Assembly: GCF_023703415.1 (NCBI RefSeq)
Contig: NZ_JAGMTU010000005.1
Span: 186,001-250,000, forward strand
Reading direction: 5' to 3'
DNA length: 64,000 nucleotides
Source of the DNA: Microbacterium sp. USTB-Y
GTDB taxonomy: Bacteria; Actinomycetota; Actinomycetes; Actinomycetales; Microbacteriaceae
The notes beneath the pieces were generated by a model, which ran no database searches, was not told where the DNA came from, and saw nothing but the letters and a program-made list of their open reading frames with translations. Below, one piece after another: positions 23,596 through 31,559 of the stretch. Within the stretch, counting starts at the first letter, position 1; every line of letters starts with the position of its first letter. The translations under genes and the position numbers were made by a program.

Positions 23596-24204
23596 GTGGC
23601 ACGCATCCGACCGTTCCGCTCCGACGACGTCGACGGGCTGTACGACGTGTGCGTGAGGACCGCGGACGTGGGTGCCGACGCCACCGGCATGCTCGAGGAC
23701 GACGCCCTCTGGGGCGACCTCTTCGCGGTGCCCTATGCGCGCCGCGACCCCGGGCTGTGCTGGGTGGTCGAGTCCGACGACGCGCGGGTGATCGGCTACG
23801 TGGTCGCCACGGACGACACGAACGCCTTCGCCGGCTGGTTCCGCGACGAGTGGTGGCCGTCGCGCCGCGACCGCTATCGCCGCTCCGGTGCGCAGGAGCC
23901 CACCGCTCAGGACCGCTTCATCGCATACGGCGACCGGCAGGCGCCGAGTGACGACGCGATCGTGCGGGAGTACCCCGCGCACCTCCACATCGACCTGCTG
24001 CCGGAGACCCAGGGGCAGGGGCTCGGCCGCCGGCTCATCGACACCCTGCTCGCCGAGCTCGGACGTCGGGGCGTGCCCGGGCTGCACCTCGGGATGAACG
24101 CCGACAACCATTCGGCCGGCGCCTTCTACGAACGGCTCGGCTTCACCGAGCTCGCCTCGGGGGAGGGCAGCACCACCTACGGGATCCGGATCCCCTCGGC
24201 CTGA
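23596..24204 (+). CDS. GNAT-family N-acetyltransferase
   Basis: A 202-residue acetyl-CoA-dependent acetyltransferase. It opens with ARIRPFRSDDVDGLYDVC. The acetyl-CoA pyrophosphate-binding motif is in LLPETQGQGLGRRLIDTLL (residues ~134-152), with the C-terminal NADNHSAGAFYERLGFTEL typical of the fold. The ~50-residue insertion around DEWWPSRRDRYRRSG resembles actinobacterial relatives similar to the acetyltransferase-like half of O-GlcNAc-hydrolase proteins. The GTG start has a possible upstream promoter (TAGGCT at 23527-23532). Substrate unknown. Confidence 0.85.
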   Translation: MARIRPFRSDDVDGLYDVCVRTADVGADATGMLEDDALWGDLFAVPYARRDPGLCWVVESDDARVIGYVVATDDTNAFAGWFRDEWWPSRRDRYRRSGAQEPTAQDRFIAYGDRQAPSDDAIVREYPAHLHIDLLPETQGQGLGRRLIDTLLAELGRRGVPGLHLGMNADNHSAGAFYERLGFTELASGEGSTTYGIRIPSA

Positions 24205-24346
24205 CAGCGGGTGACGTTGACGGGAAGCGTCGGCCCATCGGGCACGGCGGTCGGAGCGGTCATCCGGGTTCCGGCTCCTCCCACGTCGGATCTCGCCCGT
24301 CGGCGGGGACGCAGGGACCGAAGATGTCAGACGATGGTGCCGGGTA

Positions 24347-25003
24347 TCACTCCCACACGGTGATCACGACGACCGCTTTGGTTTCGTCATACGTGCTCAC
24401 CTGGATCGTGGCGTAACGATCAGAGGCCAGCCGTATGCAGGTCACCGGCTCCTGCAGAGTGTGAGGATCCAGGGCGGACGATTTGCTCCATCCTGTGGTA
24501 GCCGCGCAGGTCGCGTACGTCGCCACTCCGGAATCGAGGACTCGCGTGGATACTCCGCTGCCGAGGTCCAGGGATTTGCCGTCGTACGTGAGCGAGTCCT
24601 GCCACACGTAGCCATCGGCGCGGAGGTTCGGCAGCGTCGAGTTGAGGTCGATCGTGTCGCCCTGCTTGGCCAGCGTGATCGTCGCCGTCGCTCGAATGTT
24701 GTGTACGTCCTCCGCGGAGACCGTATAGGGCAGAGCAGCCCGGAGCTCAGTGTTCTCCTTCGTGAGAGCGTCGATTCTCTCCTGCCGCGATTCCAGCTTG
24801 GCGTTGGCTGACTCCAGCTGTTGATGCAGGTCGTCGATCGTCTGGTCGCGCTTAGCGATGACACCGTCACGATCGGAGACGTCGTCAATCAGCGGTAGCA
24901 CTCCCGTCAGAACGGTTCCTCCGATTCCGATCACTGCGGCAACGAGGGTGATCACGGCTGTGCGCCAGTTCACGAGAGAGATGCGGTAGTCACGTCGATC
25001 CAT
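24347..25003 (-). CDS. Membrane-anchored coiled-coil protein of unknown function (island, last gene)
   Basis: A 218-residue protein I do not recognise. One N-terminal membrane segment (AVITLVAAVIGIGGTVLTGV, residues ~16-35) is followed by a heptad-like coiled coil (IAKRDQTIDDLHQQLESANA to NTELRAAL, residues ~49-90). The C-terminal beta-rich domain has ATITLAKQGDTIDLNSTLPN, two Cys (TCAATT, TCIRLAS) and DRYATIQVSTYDETK, somewhat like NPCBM-type carbohydrate-interaction domains. The C-terminal part is probably outside the cell. Base composition is clearly poorer in GC than flanking genes. It lies 91 bases downstream of the Cys/His-motif gene on the same strand. Confidence 0.65.
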   Translation of the reverse strand: MDRRDYRISLVNWRTAVITLVAAVIGIGGTVLTGVLPLIDDVSDRDGVIAKRDQTIDDLHQQLESANAKLESRQERIDALTKENTELRAALPYTVSAEDVHNIRATATITLAKQGDTIDLNSTLPNLRADGYVWQDSLTYDGKSLDLGSGVSTRVLDSGVATYATCAATTGWSKSSALDPHTLQEPVTCIRLASDRYATIQVSTYDETKAVVVITVWE

Positions 25004-25094
25004 GTGCTGATCCTTGGTTTAGGGAGCGATGCTCCGATGCCAGTCGCAGGTGTTTGCGTGCTGCGGTGCGCTCGAGCGCCTCGCGCTACTTTCG

Positions 25095-25991
25095 TCACTC
25101 GAGGGCGAGTGGGATGCTGCCCCGCTGCGCTTCGAGCACGACGAGCAGCGCCTCTTGCTCGCTCTCGGTCCGAATCAGCGATCGGACGAGCGGGACAAGG
25201 GCTGCATGCAGGAGCTCCTGGTGTGCTTCGGGCGCTGGACAGATGAGAACACCTGCGATCTGGAGTGCGCGACGGAGCTGCGCCGACCCGCGAGAAGCCC
25301 GGCCTTCCTGGTCCCGCCATGCTCGTATGACTGCGCCATGAATCGCAGCGTGCTCCTCTGCATCGAAGCTCGCCCCGTGCCGAGAGCGGAAGAACAGGCT
25401 CAGGCCTTTCCCGATCCTCGATGGTTCTGAACTCTCAATCGTCGAGGCGATGCCCGCGAGCAATCCGCACCAGAGGTGGCTTCCGGCGACACCGGACCAG
25501 TACTTGTTGTCGCCGGCGTTCCCGCTGATGGTGCCGAGTGCTTCGATGACGAACTCGCTGTGCATGCACAGCGCAACTTTCACCCTGGTTCGCTCTTCGG
25601 CTTGCGAGTTACCGACGAGCCAGCTCATGAGTCGTGCCGCAACGAGATCGGACGCGGCTGGGCCCGAGGCCCGGCAGCGCGCATTGAGCGTCTTGAGGCT
25701 CGTTTGCAGAGCTCTCTCGGCTCCGGCGTATCCCTGGGAACTGGCCTGCCGAAGCCTATCCCGACGACCCTCCACCACCGCTTGCTGGCGACCGACGATG
25801 GCGAGCCGCTTCGCCCAGGCGGCTTCGCGCTTTGCAACCCATGCTGCACGTCCCCGTTTCCCCTGGGCTCCTTTTCTTTCCGCTAGTTCGAGGAGGCCGA
25901 CCCATTTGTGAAGCGTCCCTTTACAGTCATGACACTGGCAGTCGTGGTGCCGAGCGTGTTCGCAACGGTCGTCGTCCCTAGAGGTGTGCAT
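25095..25991 (-). CDS. Unknown protein with CxCxxCxGxxH zinc-binding-like motif
   Basis: A 298-residue protein of unknown function. Near the N-terminus it has CEHARHHDCQCHDCKGTLHK (residues ~10-29), a Cys/His cluster likely to bind zinc. The following helical region is rich in Arg and Ala (GKRGRAAWVAKREAAWAKR). The middle and C-terminus look helical without a catalytic motif I can name. The ATG at 25991 follows a ggggggaacc ribosome-binding site and starts 14 bases inside the AfsA-like gene, so translation is coupled. Its tie to the AfsA gene suggests a role in the same pathway or an immunity/sensing function; this is inference. Confidence 0.65.
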   Translation of the reverse strand: MHTSRDDDRCEHARHHDCQCHDCKGTLHKWVGLLELAERKGAQGKRGRAAWVAKREAAWAKRLAIVGRQQAVVEGRRDRLRQASSQGYAGAERALQTSLKTLNARCRASGPAASDLVAARLMSWLVGNSQAEERTRVKVALCMHSEFVIEALGTISGNAGDNKYWSGVAGSHLWCGLLAGIASTIESSEPSRIGKGLSLFFRSRHGASFDAEEHAAIHGAVIRAWRDQEGRASRGSAQLRRALQIAGVLICPAPEAHQELLHAALVPLVRSLIRTESEQEALLVVLEAQRGSIPLALE

Positions 25992-26949
25992 CGAGGTTCC
26001 CCCCTTCGCGGTCCTTCGTGTCGACCTGGATGCGCACGGCTCCGGTTTCTCGTCGCTCCTGTATGAAAAGCACCTCATATGTCGAAGTGCTTTTCGAGCG
26101 ACCACGGAGTGCGACGGGGGCGTCGACCTCTGCGAAGCGCCGGAAAGCTGCGCTCACGCCGGTCACCCGGTTTCTCGGAACATCCGTATCCCAGGTCATG
26201 AGCTGCAGGCCCGCATCGACGAGGGCCATCGCCGGGATGTGGTCGTAGTCGTGGTCGAGGATGTTGCAGTTGTCCGGCTTCAGTGACAGAAGTGCGTCAA
26301 CATGATCAGGTCCTCGGTGCGCATCGGCGAGCAGCACGTTCGCGGCTCGCTCTCTTCCCACCCGAGCGGGATCGACGCGCTCGGCGTCGGGAATGACGAG
26401 CTCGCTTGTCAGGGCGGGGGCACCCTGTCGCATTCGTGATCTGAGAGCCTGGAACAATTTCGGCGTGGCGAGGACCACCGGGATGGAAGCGGAGCCCAGC
26501 CGGTTCCCGTCCAGGAACAGTGTCATCTGCGGCGTTGCGCTCCTGGTGCGGCCCCCGGTTCGGATGACATCCACGGCCCGCACGTAGATGACGAGCTTGC
26601 CCGGGCTTCGGCCGATCTGGAGCAATTCATGATCATTGATCGTGAGGCGCAGAGACGAGACCATGTTGATCGTGTCACGCGGGCTCCCAAACTGGGTGTA
26701 GCCACCATAGGTCCCTGCTTGCCGACAACATTCGAGGATGAGCAGGACATCATAGAACTTCGCAGCCAGATGGTCGGTGAAATATGCATGGCCGAGCGGT
26801 AGCTGCGCGCCCACAATCCATTCATCGTCGCTGACGGGATGGAAATCGGTCAGGAACACCTCGGCCACGGATCGCCGATTTACGAGAACGCGGTCAAGGG
26901 TTCTCGTAAAGGTGAACGTATCGGCGGGAGCGATGTCCATGCTGCTCAT
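25978..26949 (-). CDS. AfsA-family protein (A-factor/gamma-butyrolactone synthase-like, double hotdog)
   Basis: A 323-residue protein of the AfsA family. AfsA condenses a beta-ketoacyl thioester with dihydroxyacetone phosphate to make gamma-butyrolactone autoregulators in Streptomyces. The first hotdog unit has RRSVAEVFLTDFHPVSDDEW, VGAQLPLGHAYFTDH and LLILECCRQAGTYGGYTQFG. The second has ILDHDYDHIPAMALVDAGLQ, equivalent to the family's FDHPVDHVPGM-x-LLEA segment; both conserved acidic/Arg patches are present. The ATG overlaps the stop of the FAD enzyme (atga) and the end overlaps the next gene by 14 bases. No butenolide-phosphate reductase is nearby, so the product may differ from A-factor. 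Confidence 0.85.
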   Translation of the reverse strand: MSSMDIAPADTFTFTRTLDRVLVNRRSVAEVFLTDFHPVSDDEWIVGAQLPLGHAYFTDHLAAKFYDVLLILECCRQAGTYGGYTQFGSPRDTINMVSSLRLTINDHELLQIGRSPGKLVIYVRAVDVIRTGGRTRSATPQMTLFLDGNRLGSASIPVVLATPKLFQALRSRMRQGAPALTSELVIPDAERVDPARVGRERAANVLLADAHRGPDHVDALLSLKPDNCNILDHDYDHIPAMALVDAGLQLMTWDTDVPRNRVTGVSAAFRRFAEVDAPVALRGRSKSTSTYEVLFIQERRETGAVRIQVDTKDREGGNLDAHL

Positions 26950-28268
26950 TCGGGTTCCGCCATCGTTGCCGCAAGAGTGGTCGTCGCTCGTTCGGCCGAG
27001 ACGAAACATGCCTCGATCGACGCTCCGGCTACGTAGTCGCCGGCGAAGGCGAGGCCTCGAACGGTCCGACTGGTTGCGGTAAGTGCTCGGGTGAGGGCGC
27101 CGTGGTCTGGGCCGTATGAGCAGAGACCGTTCGACCAGACCTCCGACACCGTGTGGAGGGCACGAGCATGGGAGATCGGGAACACAGCGTCGAGTTCGCG
27201 TTCGCCCACGGCGAGGAGCGTCTCCGCGCTCGCCTTGGATCGGAGGAGCGGTCGTGCCGCGCGTCCGCTGAAGGTGTAGCGGATGGTGCGGAGGTCGTTC
27301 TTCCCGTAGGCGCCGGCGTTGCTGATGCGATGCCCCTCGGGAAAGACGAGTGCTCGACCGACGCTGCCGAAGATGTCGCGGTCGTACTTGACGATCACCA
27401 CTCCCACGGGATGATAAGGCACGGTGCTCAGGGCCTGGGCGGTGCGTGGATCAAGCGACCGCACGAGGTCAGCCGCAATCGCCGCTGGAACCGCGAGCAC
27501 CACAATGTCGGATTCGAGCATGGCGTTCCCGCAGTCTTGCCTGGACACGATCACGCCCTTGATGTGTCCCCCGTCGACCACGAGTTCCATCGCGCGCGTG
27601 TTCGTGTGGACGATCGTTCGACGTGTGAACTCATCGAGGACCGGCTCGAACCCGTCGGTCAACTGGTCGAAGTCGTCAAGGACGAGCGCCAGATTGGTGC
27701 CCAGGTTTCCCAGGTAGGCCTCATTCGGCTCAGCGCCATTCATTCTGACCGTCATCGGTCTGATGAGTTCCGCGAGGACTGCTCGGCCGAACACCTCGGA
27801 CAGCGATCGATCGCGGGTACGCGTCATGCGCGCGAACGCAGGTCCGTCCAGGTAGCGGTTGGCGTCATCAGATGTGATCGAGCGGGCGTATCGTACGAGG
27901 CGGATCGTGTCGCTGGGGCGGGCCCGGGCGAGGATGCTCAGTGTCGCCCTTCCGCGCCGGGTGCCCTCGAGGGGGGCGACCCTGCCATTGCGGATCCGGG
28001 AGGTGCTGATTCCGAAATGCTCCCAGCCGCCTCCGCCATGAGCGGCCGCGAACGATCGGAACCGAGAGTACTTCTTGCCGATGTTCTTCCCGCCGAGCGT
28101 GACGATGCGGTCACCGAGCATCTGCCCCTTCGAGCGCCCACCGAGGCGATCGCCTTCATCCACGATCTCCGCATGCACTCCCGCTTGACGCAGGTGCGCT
28201 GCTGCCGCGATCCCCGACCACCCCCCTCCGATGACGATTGCCGTCTTCCCCTTCAGCGTGCTTCTCAT
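26946..28268 (-). CDS. FAD-dependent amine-oxidase/protoporphyrinogen-oxidase-like enzyme (AfsA island)
   Basis: A 440-residue flavoprotein. The N-terminal dinucleotide-binding fold reads AIVIGGGWSGIAAAAHLRQA (residues ~10-29), followed by the GDRLGGRSKG Arg/Gly motif (residues ~40-49). The C-terminal FAD motif is GLAFAGDYVAGASIEACFVS (residues ~405-424). The layout is that of the NAD(P)-binding/PPOX-like amine oxidase superfamily, which includes desaturases and tailoring oxidases. The ATG at 28268 follows a gggggg ribosome-binding site; an adjacent in-frame TTG at 28271 is less likely. Tight overlap with the AfsA-like gene suggests it modifies the AfsA product or its acyl precursor. Confidence 0.78.
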   Translation of the reverse strand: MRSTLKGKTAIVIGGGWSGIAAAAHLRQAGVHAEIVDEGDRLGGRSKGQMLGDRIVTLGGKNIGKKYSRFRSFAAAHGGGGWEHFGISTSRIRNGRVAPLEGTRRGRATLSILARARPSDTIRLVRYARSITSDDANRYLDGPAFARMTRTRDRSLSEVFGRAVLAELIRPMTVRMNGAEPNEAYLGNLGTNLALVLDDFDQLTDGFEPVLDEFTRRTIVHTNTRAMELVVDGGHIKGVIVSRQDCGNAMLESDIVVLAVPAAIAADLVRSLDPRTAQALSTVPYHPVGVVIVKYDRDIFGSVGRALVFPEGHRISNAGAYGKNDLRTIRYTFSGRAARPLLRSKASAETLLAVGERELDAVFPISHARALHTVSEVWSNGLCSYGPDHGALTRALTATSRTVRGLAFAGDYVAGASIEACFVSAERATTTLAATMAEPE

Positions 28269-28291
28269 CAACCCCCCAAGTTGTTCAAGCG

Positions 28292-29122
28292 CTAGCGATC
28301 GTGTGGTGTCTGCCTGATCCAGGTCGCGATGTCCTTGCCGAGTCCTGGGACATCACGAGCCCATGTGAAATGGCTTCCGGGACGGGAAGTCCCGCGGTCG
28401 GCTCGGTAAGTGATCGATGATGCGTTGATCTGCGGCGTCTTCCCGAGCAATCTCCGTGTCGCGTCCACCGGCGCGAGCCGATCAGCAGTGATGTGGATCG
28501 TCAGAGTTCGTCCACGAAACGCCCGCAGAGATTCCTCATAGTCGAAGGTGGCGTGGGACGAACGGTAGAACCCGGTCCGCACATTCGCTGCCCAATCGTG
28601 CATCAACGGCGCCGACTGCACTCCGCCGAAGCGCAGCACGTCCCCGGGCCATCTGCCCCACAGGCGCGCGACCAGCGAGATCGTCTGGGAACCTGCGAGG
28701 TAGATCCACCGTCGCGGACGACGGAACGATCGATAGTAGGCGGTACCGCTCGCGACGAGAACGAATGGCGTGTCCGGGAAGTACCTGCTCGCAGATACAA
28801 GGCCGAGCTGACCGCCAAGGCTGTGCCCGATGCACGCGATGGTCGCGTATGGAGCTTCCCGTTGCAGCTCGTCGTATGCCTCGGGGATTCGCTCTTCGAT
28901 GAACTCCGCATACCCCGTGATTCGGGGTGATCTGCTGGCGTCGGTGCTGTGACTTTCGCAGGGGAGCACGGCGACCAGCATCCCCTCAGCTCGCAAGCTG
29001 CCCAGGAGCTTGTCGTAGTAGCCCGCCGGAACTCCCATAGCGCCCAGGACCAGAACGGCGAACGGCCGATCCTCCGCAGTGAACCGAGAGGGTTCGGCGG
29101 AGAATCGATCAGTTACGTTCAC
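28292..29122 (-). CDS. Alpha/beta hydrolase (AfsA island)
   Basis: A 276-residue alpha/beta-hydrolase-fold protein. The nucleophile elbow is IGHSLGGQLGL (Ser near residue 98), the strand before the oxyanion region is AVLVLGAMGVPAGYYDKLL, a plausible acid is in HITADRLAPVD, and the catalytic His is in SHFTWARDV near residue 253. Lipase-like serum-response families resemble it; a hydrolase or acyltransferase acting on a lipid-like product is plausible. The GTG start (29122) lies in the loop of a perfect 17-bp inverted repeat. It ends 23 bases before the FAD enzyme. Start choice rests on the absence of other in-frame starts upstream. Confidence 0.8.
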   Translation of the reverse strand: MNVTDRFSAEPSRFTAEDRPFAVLVLGAMGVPAGYYDKLLGSLRAEGMLVAVLPCESHSTDASRSPRITGYAEFIEERIPEAYDELQREAPYATIACIGHSLGGQLGLVSASRYFPDTPFVLVASGTAYYRSFRRPRRWIYLAGSQTISLVARLWGRWPGDVLRFGGVQSAPLMHDWAANVRTGFYRSSHATFDYEESLRAFRGRTLTIHITADRLAPVDATRRLLGKTPQINASSITYRADRGTSRPGSHFTWARDVPGLGKDIATWIRQTPHDR

Positions 29123-29145
29123 ATACGAAACGTAACTGATCGATT
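29103..29145. promoter_or_regulatory. Perfect 17-bp inverted repeat over the hydrolase start, probable TetR operator
   Basis: aatcgatcagttacgtt (29103-29119) and aacgtaactgatcgatt (29129-29145) flank a 9-base spacer that contains the GTG start of the hydrolase (29120-29122, minus strand). It lies between the TetR gene and the rest of the operon. As DNA it is a strong candidate operator. As RNA it would hold the start codon in a hairpin loop. Confidence 0.7.
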
Positions 29146-29182
29146 GCGCGCTGACAAGGGTGCGTTTCTGCGATACGCGGGT

Positions 29183-29773
29183 TCAGCCCGCCGCGGGAAG
29201 CTGGAGTTCCACCAACGCGGCGCGCACGGTTCCCGTGACGACCGAGTCGTCGATCGGGCCCATGTGCGGAAATGTCGCGCGCATCATCAGTGGCCCCGAG
29301 AGCAGGTCGCATACCCAGTCCAGGTCTGATGCGTCTGCGGCCTCGCCGCGAGCTATGCCGCGAACAATCGCCTCCTGTGTCGCCGCGCGGCGGGGCCCGA
29401 AGAACCCCGACACGAAGGTCTCGGTCAGCTCCTCATCGGTGAGCAAAGAGTCCAGAAAGCCAAGAAGGCACCTTCGCACGAGGGGGTTGTTGAAAACACG
29501 TGCTTGCTCCCGCTGAATTGCGAGCAAGTCTCCCTGCAGTGTTCCGGTGTCCACCCGCGGCGTCTCCCCGAACTTCCTGAACAGCATCGCGAGCAGTAGT
29601 GCAGGCACTCCGGTGAAGCGCCGGTAGAAGGCAGGGCGGGAAGTTCCGGCTCGGCTCACTATCCCGTCTATGGTCAGCTTCGCATAGCCGCCCTCGAGGA
29701 GGATCGCTTCCGTCGCGTCCAGGATCCGGTGTTCAAGAGTCTCATCGCGGGGGCGGCCGATGATCTGCGTCAT
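29183..29773 (-). CDS. TetR-family transcriptional regulator (AfsA island)
   Basis: A 196-residue repressor. The N-terminal helix-turn-helix covers residues ~12-58 (EHRILDATEAILLEGGYAKL, then GIVSRAGTSRPAFYRRF). The C-terminal ligand domain (VRRCLLGFLDSLLTDEELTE, DWVCDLLSGPLMMRATF) matches the TetR_C_16-like group rather than the ArpA receptor group. The ATG at 29773 is preceded by TACACT six to ten bases upstream, fitting leaderless expression; the longer reading frame to 29983 runs through a terminator and the tRNA gene. It is first in the six-gene operon and the 17-bp palindrome lies just after it, so self-regulation and control of the AfsA genes is likely. Confidence 0.85.
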   Translation of the reverse strand: MTQIIGRPRDETLEHRILDATEAILLEGGYAKLTIDGIVSRAGTSRPAFYRRFTGVPALLLAMLFRKFGETPRVDTGTLQGDLLAIQREQARVFNNPLVRRCLLGFLDSLLTDEELTETFVSGFFGPRRAATQEAIVRGIARGEAADASDLDWVCDLLSGPLMMRATFPHMGPIDDSVVTGTVRAALVELQLPAAG

Positions 29774-29876
29774 GAGACGGAGTGTAACGAGACGGCCCGA
29801 GAGCTCCGCCGAGCTCCCGGAAAGCCATGGCGAACAGAGGGCGGCCGGGGGCGGGCGAGGCGCGTCCGGCTCATGA

Positions 29877-29924
29877 CGAAGGCCCCGCCTCCCCAGCGGC
29901 TTTCTTGGGGAGTCGGGGCCTTCG
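29877..29924. terminator. Terminator between tRNA-Ser and the TetR gene
   Basis: cgaaggccccg (29877-29887) pairs with cggggccttcg (29914-29924), and an inner ctcccc/gggg(a)g stem extends it. It terminates the minus-strand tRNA transcript and insulates the island operon. Confidence 0.7.
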
Positions 29925-29927
29925 ATC

Positions 29928-30015
29928 TGGCGGTGACGGCGGGATTCGAACCCGCGGTTGCTTGCACAACACACGCTTTCCAAGCGTGCTCCTTCGGCCG
30001 CTCGGACACGTCACC
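29928..30015 (-). tRNA. tRNA-Ser (anticodon GGA)
   Basis: On the minus strand the gene begins ggtgacgtgtccgagcgg and ends with ccgtcacc, G and an encoded CCA. The anticodon loop reads cttGGAaag. A long variable arm (gtgttgtgcaagcaac) is typical of serine tRNA, and the T loop ggttcgaatcc is intact. Acceptor arms ggtgacg/cgtcacc pair fully; length is 88 nt with CCA. A TAGACT -10 lies at 30033-30038 on the minus strand. It reads UCC codons. Confidence 0.95.
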
Positions 30016-30130
30016 AGGAGGACAACCTGATCAGTCTATCCGATCCGCGGGTGTGATCCGGACCAGGGCGGAGCGCCCCGGAGAGCGGGCGCCCGTGCCA
30101 GGATGAGGACGACCGCGAAGGAGAACGACG

Positions 30131-31528
30131 GTGACCGGCACCGACTCGCAGCACGCCGACGGGGAGCATCCGTCGAGACGGCGCTGGGCCCTGCAGATGC
30201 AGCAGCCGCTGCCGTCGTCCACGGTCTTCGACCGGTTCGCCTTCCTCGTCGGCACCGCCTCGGCCGTCTGGCTCGCGGTGATCATCTCGCTGCAGACGTT
30301 CCGCTACGCATGGTCGGTGCTGCTGTTCGTCCCGGTGTGGGCGATCATGGCCTACCTCGTGCTCCCGCGCCTGCACCGGATGCTGAGCGATCTCTACGTG
30401 CCGGACTACTTCTTCGGGCGCACCCGCACCGCCGACGGGCTGCTCGGGGATCCCGTGAACCTCGGCGTGGACGGCACCGCGGCCCAGCTCGACGACGTGA
30501 TGACCCGGGCGGGCTGGCACCGGGCCGACGAGATCACCGCCGCGTCGACGTGGGGAATCATCGTCTCGACGCTCACCCGGAGGAGCTACCCGACCGCGCC
30601 CGTCTCGCCGCTGATGCTCTTCGGGCGACGCCATGACGTGGCCTACCAGCAAGAGGTCGCGGGCAACCCCAAGCAGCGCCATCACGTGCGCTTCTGGCAC
30701 TGCCCGCCCGGGTGGCTCCTACCGGGCGGGGCGAAGACCGACTGGCTCGGTGCGGGAACCTACGACACCGATGTGGGGCTGAGCCTCTTCACGCTCCAGG
30801 TGACCCACCGCATCGACGAGAACACCGACATCGAGCGCGATTTCGTGGTGCAGAGCGCGCGCGATGCCGACCCTGCTGTGCGGGTGCGCGAGCTGCACGA
30901 CTTCACCACCGGCTACCACTCCCGCAACGGCGGCGGAGACCGGTTCATCACCGACGGCGACCTGCCCATCCTCGACGTCACCCGTGTGGTCGTCCCGGAG
31001 GACGCCGATCCGGCCGCCGCTCCCGGCGGCTCCCGGTCCGCCGTCCTTCCGGGGGAGGGGCACGGCGAGTCGCTGCGCACCACGGCCGAGCGCTCGATCC
31101 GGCGCGCCCCGCTGTCGACCTTCTTCGCGGTGGGCGTCGTGGTGCTCGGGGCGCTGCTCGACCTCGGCGGCCTCGTCATCGGGATGGCGACGGATGCCGA
31201 CATCCGCCGGCTCCTGGCCGACGGCCCGGCCGACCAGGCGACGGTGCTGCTCGTGGTGATCGGGTTCGGAGCGGTCGTCTCGATCGCTCAGCTGCTCATG
31301 GCCTGGTCGGTGCTGCGCCGGGGCAGGCGTTCCCGGGCGGTGCTCATGGTCCTGCTCGCGATCGGCGTGCTGTCGACCGCCATCGACTATCTCGACGGCC
31401 GCACGGCGCTCGGGTTCAACGGCACGCTGCTGGCGGCCTGCCTGCAGTGCCTCGCCCTGCTCGCGCTGTCGAGCGAATCCGCCGGGGCATGGGCGCGGCG
31501 GCGGTCGACGGCCCACCGGAAGACGTGA
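30131..31528 (+). CDS. LssY C-terminal-domain membrane protein
   Basis: A 465-residue membrane protein. Two membrane segments lie near residues 35-80 (FLVGTASAVWLAVIISLQTF, VLLFVPVWAIMAYLVLP). An LssY_C-type domain follows at residues ~95-280: MTRAGWHRADEITAAS, SPLMLFGRRHDVAYQQEVAG, KQRHHVRFWHCPPGW and HRIDENTDIERDFVV. Four more membrane segments end the protein. LssY_C domains are often fused to PAP2 phosphatases in Legionella and others; here there is no PAP2 part. Function is unknown. The GTG start follows a gaaggagaacg ribosome-binding site. Confidence 0.8.
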   Translation: MTGTDSQHADGEHPSRRRWALQMQQPLPSSTVFDRFAFLVGTASAVWLAVIISLQTFRYAWSVLLFVPVWAIMAYLVLPRLHRMLSDLYVPDYFFGRTRTADGLLGDPVNLGVDGTAAQLDDVMTRAGWHRADEITAASTWGIIVSTLTRRSYPTAPVSPLMLFGRRHDVAYQQEVAGNPKQRHHVRFWHCPPGWLLPGGAKTDWLGAGTYDTDVGLSLFTLQVTHRIDENTDIERDFVVQSARDADPAVRVRELHDFTTGYHSRNGGGDRFITDGDLPILDVTRVVVPEDADPAAAPGGSRSAVLPGEGHGESLRTTAERSIRRAPLSTFFAVGVVVLGALLDLGGLVIGMATDADIRRLLADGPADQATVLLVVIGFGAVVSIAQLLMAWSVLRRGRRSRAVLMVLLAIGVLSTAIDYLDGRTALGFNGTLLAACLQCLALLALSSESAGAWARRRSTAHRKT

Positions 31529-31559
31529 CGCGCGCCGCGCACCCGGGGTCCTCCGGCGC

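Noticed and set aside
24347..29773. A complete canonical A-factor cluster
   Set aside because: No butenolide-phosphate reductase (BprA-like) gene is present and the TetR protein does not look like an ArpA-type receptor, so only an AfsA-containing variant is claimed.
24205..30015. tRNA-Ser as the attachment site of an integrated element carrying the AfsA genes
   Set aside because: No integrase or recombinase gene and no copy of the tRNA 3' end at the left edge (24.2-24.35 kb) could be seen. The island may still be foreign, but this mechanism is unsupported.
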